DNA from: an uncultured Clostridia bacterium
Lineage (GTDB): Bacteria > Bacillota > Clostridia > Christensenellales > Borkfalkiaceae
Reading direction: 5' to 3'
Assembly: GCA_947632165.1 (NCBI GenBank)
Contig: CANROI010000086.1
Coordinates: 1-6,099, forward strand
DNA length: 6,099 nt
The position numbers and the translations under genes are program-made. The notes under the pieces were generated by a model, which saw only the letters and a program-made list of their open reading frames with translations, was not told the origin of the DNA and ran no database searches. Below are positions 1 to 4,726 of the stretch, one piece after another; the first letter of the stretch is position 1, and every line of letters begins with the position of its first letter.

Positions 1-860
1 ACGAGAATGGTGTTTTTGCCGAGGGAGAGCTCATTCTTCGTCTCGGTCTTGGGAGTTTCGGGCGTTTCGTCCGCTTCGTCCGTTTCGGGCGGATCCGCGG
101 GCGCGCCCGGCACGACCACCGCAAGGGTGTACTTGATTTGCCCGATGTAGGGTGCGTTGTTCTCGTTCGTGCCCGTGACGGTCACGTTCGATTTGAGATC
201 TTCGAGCTCCGTCGTGGGAAAGACTTTTCCGGTATTTGTATAGCTTGCCGTGATCGACTGTAGCTTCGCGATCTTCAGCTCTTTTCCCACCACCGAATAG
301 CCCTTGTTATCCGAAGTAAACGTGCCGTTTGTAACTTCATTGTCGGTAAATGTTCCGGGGGTTCCCATTGAAATGCCGACATTGCCGGTAAAATTATCAA
401 GCGTGATCTTGTTGTTGTTCGAGAGATAGATATTGCTGCCCGTGTTGTCGGTAATCTTGACGTTCCCGCTCAATGTAAGCGTTCCACCGGCGTAGATCCC
501 GCCGCCCGTCTGGCTACTTCCGCCCTTGATCTCGCCTTGCCCCGAACTGCTTTTGAGGGTGAGGCTGCCGCTCATCAGCTGGATCACAGAGCCCTCCTGC
601 CCCTCTTCCAAAGAGAGTGCATGCCCGTTGAGGTCGATCGTGACGGCTGTCGAAATCTGCAAAGTACTTTGTACCGTGACGTCCGCAGATAAAGTATAAC
701 TCCCCCCGGCAAGATTTCCGCCCTCCGTGGGGATATTTTGGGTCTCGTCCGCGCGCACGGGCGCAGGGAACCGAAGCAGCACAAACGCCGACAGCAGCGC
801 CAGCACAAACAAGCCGAGTGCCGCAATGATCTGTATATTTTTTCTCGCGAGGTTTCTCAT
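1..860 (-). CDS. Exported beta-helix/Ig-like surface protein, N-terminal part (runs off left edge)
   Basis: The reading frame is open from ATG at 860-858 to the window edge: 286 full codons, no stop, C-terminus missing. Seen: a signal peptide (basic MRNLARK, hydrophobic residues about 10-29, likely cleavage after A37 in PVRA/DE). Residues about 48-200 are rich in Gly, Thr, Ser and Asn, with short beta-strand repeats such as TIDLNGHAL (74-82), SGSLTLKSSSG (97-107) and GGGIYAGGTLTLSGNVKITD (119-138), typical of right-handed parallel beta-helix adhesin-like or polysaccharide-interacting proteins. Residues about 200-250 resemble a bacterial Ig-like domain (ITASYTNTG, LKSNVTVTG, IKYTLAV). An acidic Pro/Glu/Thr linker (about 252-276) follows, then LSLGKNTILV. 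The start is supported by GAGG at 870-867, six bases upstream, and by a good promoter. No catalytic motif is visible, so substrate and enzyme activity cannot be stated. Role inferred: secreted or cell-surface protein. Its AT-ending codons look more frequent than in the ger genes. Confidence 0.85.
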   Translation of the reverse strand, partial: MRNLARKNIQIIAALGLFVLALLSAFVLLRFPAPVRADETQNIPTEGGNLAGGSYTLSADVTVQSTLQISTAVTIDLNGHALSLEEGQEGSVIQLMSGSLTLKSSSGQGEIKGGSSQTGGGIYAGGTLTLSGNVKITDNTGSNIYLSNNNKITLDNFTGNVGISMGTPGTFTDNEVTNGTFTSDNKGYSVVGKELKIAKLQSITASYTNTGKVFPTTELEDLKSNVTVTGTNENNAPYIGQIKYTLAVVVPGAPADPPETDEADETPETPKTETKNELSLGKNTIL

Positions 861-866
861 ATGTAT

Positions 867-870
867 CCTC
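867..870 (-). promoter_or_regulatory. Shine-Dalgarno GAGG of the left surface-protein gene
   Basis: On the minus strand GAGG lies six bases before ATG 860-858, normal Firmicute spacing. It fixes the start of the left gene and contrasts with the divergent germination gene, which has no such site. Confidence 0.7.
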
Positions 871-887
871 ATAGTGTTCTTATAGGC

Positions 888-916
888 ATTATACCACAAC
901 TTATTGTGTTTGACAA
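888..916 (-). promoter_or_regulatory. Sigma-A-type promoter of the left surface-protein gene
   Basis: Read on the minus strand: -35 TTGTCA (916-911, one mismatch to TTGACA), a 17-nt spacer, and a perfect -10 TATAAT (893-888) preceded by TGG, an extended -10 motif. Transcription would start near 881, giving a leader of about 20 nt that contains the GAGG ribosome site. This is close to an ideal housekeeping promoter, so the left gene is probably expressed in growing cells. The spacer contains a short dyad (895-908) that might bind a regulator. Confidence 0.7.
895..908. promoter_or_regulatory. Candidate operator dyad CACAA-N4-TTGTG
   Basis: A perfect 5-bp inverted repeat, CACAA (895-899) and TTGTG (904-908) around CTTA, sits between the -35 and -10 of the leftward promoter, where a bound repressor would block it. 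The arms are short and could arise by chance in this AT-rich stretch. The arm order is opposite to that of the Rex operator (TTGTG...CACAA), so no regulator is assigned. Confidence 0.25.
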
Positions 917-940
917 GTAAATCGCCGCAATTCGTATAAT
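910..940 (+). promoter_or_regulatory. Putative promoter of the germination operon
   Basis: TTGACA (910-915) and TATAAT (935-940) are perfect sigma-A hexamers, but 19 nt apart, longer than the optimal 17. A start near 947 would give a leader of about 20 nt. GerA operons are usually transcribed in the forespore by sigma-G. The bases here (TGACAA, CGTATAA) match the sigma-G consensus only weakly, so the responsible sigma factor is unresolved. The -35 shares five bases with the -35 of the opposing promoter. The -10 lies inside a 5-bp dyad, CGCCG (923-927) and CGGCG (941-945), which could be an operator or chance. Confidence 0.45.
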
Positions 941-967
941 CGGCGCGCTTTTCCAAATACTTTTTTT

Positions 968-2404
968 ATGAAAATCACAGGAAAGCTCGACCGGGACCTC
1001 GGGACGCTGAAGCAGCTGCTGCCCGCCGAAGATATCCTCACATTCGACTTTGTCTCCGTCAAGGGGCTCGCGTTCACCGTCCTCTTTGCCGATCCCATCA
1101 CCGACAAGGAGCTCTTGGGCGAACAGGTGATCCGTCCCCTTTTGCACTACGACGGCAAACCGACCGCGGAAGAGGTCGGCCGAAAGATCACTTCGCCCGA
1201 AAAACGCACCGAGACCGACCTTGCAAAGCTCTCGGAAGAGGTGCTTGCGGGCAACCCCGTCCTCCTCTTCGAGGACATGGACGAGGCGATCATCGTCGGC
1301 ACCAAAAAAGTGTTCGTCCGCGCGATCGCGGAGCCCTCCACCGACGTCGCCGTCAAAGGCCCCCGCGAGGGCTTCATCGAGGACATCAAGATCAACACTT
1401 CGCTCGTGCGGCGCAGGCTCAAGACGCCCGAACTTAAGATCGAATTTCTCAATGTGGGCAGGCGGTCGCAGACCTACGTTGCCGTCTGCTACCTCGAGGG
1501 GACCTCGGTGAAACAAACGGTGGAAGAGATCAAGACGAAACTTGAGGAGATCGACCTCGACATCGTGCCCGACTCCTCCTATCTCACCCACTTTCTCGCC
1601 TCCCGCCCCTATTCCCTGCTCAAACAGATTGGGACGACCGAAAAACCGGATATCTTCTGCGCGAAGATCGCCGAAGGACGGGTCGGGATCCTTGTGGACG
1701 GCTCCCCCATCGCGCTCACGGCGCCCTATCTCCTCGTCGAGGACTTTCAGTCGAGCGAGGACTACTTCGTGCCGCCCTACCGCGCGACCTTCACCCGCCT
1801 TCTGCGCCTGCTCGCGCTCTTTGTGGCGATCTACCTGCCCGCCTTCTACATCGCGGCGCAGCTGTTCAAACTGCAGCTCTTCCCCGTCAAGCTCCTGCTC
1901 ACGATCGCTGGAAGCATCCGCGACATCCCCTTCTCGCCCTCGCTCGAGATGCTGCTCGTGCTGTTCGTGCTCGAGATCCTGAACGAGGCGAGCATCCGCA
2001 TGCCGAAATACGTCGGCATGGCGCTCTCCGTCGTGGGCGCCCTCGTGCTCGGCGAGACGGCGGTCTCCGCGGGCTTTGTCTCCACCCCCGCGATCATCAT
2101 CATTGCCTTCAGCGGCATCGGGCTGTACGCCGTCCCCAACCTCATCGAGGTGACGAGCGTCGTGCGGCTCGCGATGCTCCTCGTTGCGGGCAGTGTGGGG
2201 ACTTACGGCATCATCCTGCTGACGGGGTTCATCCTGCTCTATGTCGTCACGACCGAAAACTTCGGCACGCCGGTGCTCGCGCCCTTCTCCCCCATCGTGG
2301 GGAGGGATCTGCGCGATTCCATCGTGAAATACAACCTCGGCTCTCTCGAACTGCGTCCGCGCACGCTGAAGAGCCCCAACAAGAGGAGGCTCGGAAATGA
2401 ATAA
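968..2404 (+). CDS. gerAA: GerA-family spore germination receptor, subunit A
   Basis: 478 aa, near the usual 480-520 of GerA-type A subunits. Seen: a soluble N-terminal region (1 to about 275) with the family motif GPREGFIEDI (around 131-140), then VGRRSQTYVAVCYLEG, and EGRVGILVDGSP (236-247) followed by APYLLVEDFQSSEDYF. The C-terminal half is membrane-embedded (about five segments, 278-430) with the family signature around R318-D-I-P-F and L335-E-I-L-N-E-A-S-I-R-M-P346, then G362-ETAVSAGFVS and a Pro-Asn at 390-391. Known: A subunits oligomerise in the spore inner membrane and are thought to form the ion-conducting part of the nutrient receptor. First gene of the operon, overlapping the next by 8 bp. 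ATG 968 is the only ATG, GTG or TTG after the in-frame stop at 911-913, yet no Shine-Dalgarno precedes it (a T7 run does). SpoVAF is a paralogue, but the complete A-B-C set favours a receptor. The symbol is a family-level label; the germinant is unknown. Confidence 0.95.
   Translation: MKITGKLDRDLGTLKQLLPAEDILTFDFVSVKGLAFTVLFADPITDKELLGEQVIRPLLHYDGKPTAEEVGRKITSPEKRTETDLAKLSEEVLAGNPVLLFEDMDEAIIVGTKKVFVRAIAEPSTDVAVKGPREGFIEDIKINTSLVRRRLKTPELKIEFLNVGRRSQTYVAVCYLEGTSVKQTVEEIKTKLEEIDLDIVPDSSYLTHFLASRPYSLLKQIGTTEKPDIFCAKIAEGRVGILVDGSPIALTAPYLLVEDFQSSEDYFVPPYRATFTRLLRLLALFVAIYLPAFYIAAQLFKLQLFPVKLLLTIAGSIRDIPFSPSLEMLLVLFVLEILNEASIRMPKYVGMALSVVGALVLGETAVSAGFVSTPAIIIIAFSGIGLYAVPNLIEVTSVVRLAMLLVAGSVGTYGIILLTGFILLYVVTTENFGTPVLAPFSPIVGRDLRDSIVKYNLGSLELRPRTLKSPNKRRLGNE
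2384..2389 (+). promoter_or_regulatory. Shine-Dalgarno AGGAGG of the subunit B gene
   Basis: A perfect AGGAGG lies seven bases before ATG 2397, inside the 3' end of the subunit A gene. It fixes the subunit B start and supports translational coupling across the 8-bp overlap. Confidence 0.85.
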
Positions 2405-3473
2405 GATCTCTCAACGCCAACTGTTTTTCCTGCTCGGATGCGTCGCGCCCGTCGGGAAGCTCGTCATCCTGCCTGCGCGGCTCGCCGCCAATGCGGGGGG
2501 AGACCTCTGGATCCCCGCGCTCTTTCACGTCCTCGTGCAGTCCGCGGTCATCTTTTGCGTGCTCCTGCTCGCAAAGCGCGGGAAGAGCTTCTATGAGCTC
2601 CTCGCCGATACCTTCGGGCAGATTATAGCCAAGATCCTGAGCGTGCTCTTTGCCCTCTTTTTGCTCTATGCGGCGCTTCTGCCCCTCCTCGAGCAGCAGA
2701 TCTTCGTGCGGGGCGTCTTTTACGACACCTTGCCCTCCCTCGCCGCCTTTTCTCCCTTCTTCCTCTTCTCTGCGTACCTGTGCGCGAAGCCCCTTGCCTC
2801 CTTCGGGCGGGTCTGGGATATCCTCGGTCCCATGGCGATCGTCTCTTTTGCGGGGATCCTCGTCTTCTCGGCGACCAACGCCGACTACCTCGCCGTGCTG
2901 CCCGTCGGGAGCGCGGGGCTCAAGGGGATCGCGGGGAGCACTGCCCTGTCCTTCAGCTGGTTCTTCGACTCCGCGCTTTTGATCCCCCTTCTCGGGAAGA
3001 TCGAATACAAACGGGGCGCCGCCTGGAAGGGAACGCTGTGCTACCTCGCGGGTGGGTTCGCCGTGCTCCTCTTCCTCGTCACCTTCTTCGGGATCTTCGA
3101 GGGGACCGCGGGCAACCAGCTCTTCGCCTTCACCAAGACCTCGAAGTACTACTCCGCGATCACCGCGCTCGGACGGATCGACTATGTATTCATCTTCGCG
3201 CTCGCGCTCGTTATGGCATTCTACAGCGCGCTGCCCCTGCAGGGGAGCATCGACTGCGTCCTGCAGGCGTTCGGCAAAAAGCGCTATCTGCCCACTTTGC
3301 TCTCGATCGGCGTGAATCTGCTCTTCTTCGGGTTCACCGTCTTCTTCGACTTCCGGTTCAACCTGGCGATGGAATTCATCTCGCAAAAGCTGTTCTGGAT
3401 CTTTCCCGTCTTTACCGTGCTGCTCCCGCCGCTCTGTCTGCTTTTAAGGAGGAAACGCCATGAAAGCGCGTAA
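2397..3473 (+). CDS. gerAB: GerB-type germination receptor subunit (spore permease, APC superfamily)
   Basis: 358 aa, typical for the spore permease family (about 360). Seen: hydrophobic almost throughout, consistent with about ten membrane segments. The N-terminal segment contains the family-like pattern G20-KLVILPARLAANAGGDLW38, where Pro26-x-Arg28 and Asp36-x-Trp38 match the usual LPr..a...g.DaW pattern. Near the C-terminal third, G259-RIDYVFIFALALVMAFYSAL corresponds to the family's R-x-D/E-x-x-F region before a late helix, and the protein ends in a basic tail (RRKRHESA). Known: B subunits of the GerA family have an amino-acid-transporter fold and bind the nutrient germinant, for example alanine in Bacillus subtilis GerAB; real transport has not been shown for them. 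Second gene of the operon; its start overlaps the A gene by 8 bp and its end overlaps the C gene by 14 bp. The ligand cannot be predicted from sequence. Confidence 0.95.
   Translation: MNKISQRQLFFLLGCVAPVGKLVILPARLAANAGGDLWIPALFHVLVQSAVIFCVLLLAKRGKSFYELLADTFGQIIAKILSVLFALFLLYAALLPLLEQQIFVRGVFYDTLPSLAAFSPFFLFSAYLCAKPLASFGRVWDILGPMAIVSFAGILVFSATNADYLAVLPVGSAGLKGIAGSTALSFSWFFDSALLIPLLGKIEYKRGAAWKGTLCYLAGGFAVLLFLVTFFGIFEGTAGNQLFAFTKTSKYYSAITALGRIDYVFIFALALVMAFYSALPLQGSIDCVLQAFGKKRYLPTLLSIGVNLLFFGFTVFFDFRFNLAMEFISQKLFWIFPVFTVLLPPLCLLLRRKRHESA
3446..3452 (+). promoter_or_regulatory. Shine-Dalgarno AAGGAGG of the subunit C gene
   Basis: AAGGAGG lies seven bases before ATG 3460, within the end of the subunit B gene. 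It selects this start over the in-frame ATG at 3493, which has no such site. Confidence 0.85.
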
Positions 3474-4641
3474 TCTGATCAAGACCATTCCCATGAAGCT
3501 GTATGTTCTGCTCGCCGCGGTCATCCTCTTCGCCTTTTTCTCCAACGATTTCGGGCTGGTGGACATCCAGAAGACGGCGGTCATTTTAGCCGCGGGCGTC
3601 GACCGCAGCGAGGAGGGCTTCACGCTCACCGCGCAGATCGCCGTGCCCAAGGGGAGCGACCGCTCCCAGGGAGGGACCTCGAGCGTCGAGATCGACGCCG
3701 AGGGGAAGACCATCTCCGACTGCGTCTCCCTCATCTTCTCCAAGACGGGCTGGGTGCCCAAACTCGTCTTCTGCGATCTCATCGTCATCGGCGAAAACGC
3801 CGCCAAGGAGGACGTCATCTCCTATCTGAATTACTTTCTGCGCAGCGAATACATGCCCGATTCGTGCAAGCTCGCCGTGTGCGAAGGGACCGCCAAGGAG
3901 CTCCTCTCCTCGACGAGCGCCATCGACGACGCCTCTTCGCTCGCGATCGACAAACTGTTTTCGGACGCCGCCGAAAAATCGGGCAATGTGATGACGAACA
4001 CCCTCAAGGACTTCGCCATCGGCTATTACGGCGCGAGCAAGAGCGGCTATCTGCCCTATATCCGCATGACGGACCAGGACGGCTCCCAGGACCCGGCGGG
4101 CGGAACGGGCGGAACGGGCGGAACGGGCGCGCAGCAGAGCGAAAAGATCTACAGCGCGGAGGAAACGGCGATCTTTTCCGAGGGGCGGATGGTGGGACTG
4201 CTCCCGCGCGAACAGACGCTCGCCTTCTCCCTGCTCAAGGGAAATGTGGAGGCCGGCACCCTCAATGTACCCGACCGCGATGAAACCGTGACCCTGTCCG
4301 TCCTGAAAAACGAGGGCGGGATCGACCTCGAGATGAAGGGCGCGCCCATCGCCAAACTCGATCTGAGCGTGATGGTGAGGCTGTGCTGCCGCGGTACGAC
4401 GGCGCCGATGCAGGACATCTCCTCCGACGGCGTCCCGGACGCCATCCTCGAGCGCGCAAAGACGGTTTTGGACGGATATGTGCGGGATCTCTGGCAGATC
4501 TGCAAGGAGAGCGGCTGCGATCTGTTCGACCTCCGCCGCGCGCTCTACCGCTCTTCGCTCAAAAAGTACGCCGAATGGAAGGACTATCTGCTCGCCTCGG
4601 TCACCCCGGAGATCAAGACCGAAGTAAAGTCGATGAAGTAA
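3460..4641 (+). CDS. gerAC: GerC-type germination receptor subunit lacking the lipobox cysteine
   Basis: 393 aa, in the usual GerC range (about 370-410). Seen: one N-terminal hydrophobic segment (about 13-28, YVLLAAVILFAFFS), then D35-IQKTAVILAAGVD48, which aligns with the E-I-x-x-x-A-x-V-x-G-x-G-I-D pattern that follows the lipidated Cys in GerC proteins. Further GerC features are VPKLVFCDLIVIGENAA, YLNYFLRSEYMPD and a C-terminal helix region (LERAKTVLDGYVRD...CDLFDLRRALYR), ending in KSMK. Known: GerC proteins are lipoproteins on the outer face of the spore inner membrane and are needed for receptor function. Odd: no Cys occurs before residue 88, and the expected G-C-W is replaced by about N29-D-F31, so lipidation looks impossible. 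The hydrophobic segment may act as an uncleaved anchor. A Gly-Gly-Thr repeat (214-222) marks a flexible linker. Last gene of the operon, overlapping subunit B by 14 bp. Confidence 0.92.
   Translation: MKARNLIKTIPMKLYVLLAAVILFAFFSNDFGLVDIQKTAVILAAGVDRSEEGFTLTAQIAVPKGSDRSQGGTSSVEIDAEGKTISDCVSLIFSKTGWVPKLVFCDLIVIGENAAKEDVISYLNYFLRSEYMPDSCKLAVCEGTAKELLSSTSAIDDASSLAIDKLFSDAAEKSGNVMTNTLKDFAIGYYGASKSGYLPYIRMTDQDGSQDPAGGTGGTGGTGAQQSEKIYSAEETAIFSEGRMVGLLPREQTLAFSLLKGNVEAGTLNVPDRDETVTLSVLKNEGGIDLEMKGAPIAKLDLSVMVRLCCRGTTAPMQDISSDGVPDAILERAKTVLDGYVRDLWQICKESGCDLFDLRRALYRSSLKKYAEWKDYLLASVTPEIKTEVKSMK
4099..4128 (+). repeat. 9-bp tandem repeat (GGCGGAACG, 3.3 copies) inside the subunit C gene
   Basis: Three perfect copies of GGCGGAACG (4099-4107, 4108-4116, 4117-4125) plus GGC. 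The unit is in frame and encodes Gly-Gly-Thr three times, in a low-complexity, probably flexible loop (SQDPAGGTGGTGGTGAQQ). Because the unit is a multiple of three, slippage would change linker length without a frameshift. Confidence 0.9.
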
Positions 4642-4660
4642 CCGAAAACCGGGCTTTGCC

Positions 4661-4676
4661 CAACGATCTTTCGTTG
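4661..4676. other. Small perfect hairpin (6-bp stem) after the germination operon
   Basis: CAACGA (4661-4666), loop TCTT, TCGTTG (4671-4676), starting 20 nt after the stop codon of the subunit C gene. On the + strand it is followed by ATAAAAAG rather than a T run, so it is not a convincing terminator for the ger operon, though it could protect the 3' end of the transcript. On the minus strand it lies just beyond the U tract of the neighbouring terminator. Confidence 0.4.
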
Positions 4677-4678
4677 AT

Positions 4679-4712
4679 AAAAAGAAGGCCCGCAGGCTTT
4701 TGCCTGCGGGCC
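4679..4712 (-). terminator. Intrinsic terminator of the right surface-protein gene
   Basis: An 11-bp perfect GC-rich stem, GGCCCGCAGGC (4687-4697) and GCCTGCGGGCC (4702-4712), with a TTTT loop on the + strand. On the minus strand it is followed directly by TTCTTTTT (4686-4679), the U tract expected of a Rho-independent terminator, 14 bases after the stop codon of the minus-strand gene. On the + strand the following bases (GCATCTGC) are not T-rich, so any action on the converging ger transcript would be weaker. Confidence 0.88.
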
Positions 4713-4726
4713 GCATCTGCTTTGGA

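Noticed and set aside
895..908. Rex-type redox operator
   Set aside because: Rex sites have TTGTG on the left and CACAA on the right with a longer centre; here the order is reversed and the flanks do not match.
738..920. Small + strand frame (60 aa) upstream of the germination operon
   Set aside because: It lies antisense to the signal peptide region of the left surface gene, lacks a ribosome site and has an Arg/Gln-rich composition typical of a shadow frame.
869..1591. Minus-strand frame (240 aa) antisense to the 5' part of the subunit A gene
   Set aside because: The + strand product matches GerA family motifs; the antisense frame runs across the divergent promoter and shows no recognisable domain.
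968..2404. SpoVAF rather than a germination receptor A subunit
   Set aside because: SpoVAF is a paralogue normally encoded in a spoVA operon; here the gene is directly followed by overlapping B and C receptor subunit genes.
2247..3386. Long minus-strand frame (379 aa) antisense to subunit A and B genes
   Set aside because: It is a very Glu/Arg/Gly-rich, low-complexity product explained by reading Leu codons (CTC, CTT) of membrane segments backwards as GAG and AAG. The opposite strand encodes conserved GerA/GerB proteins.
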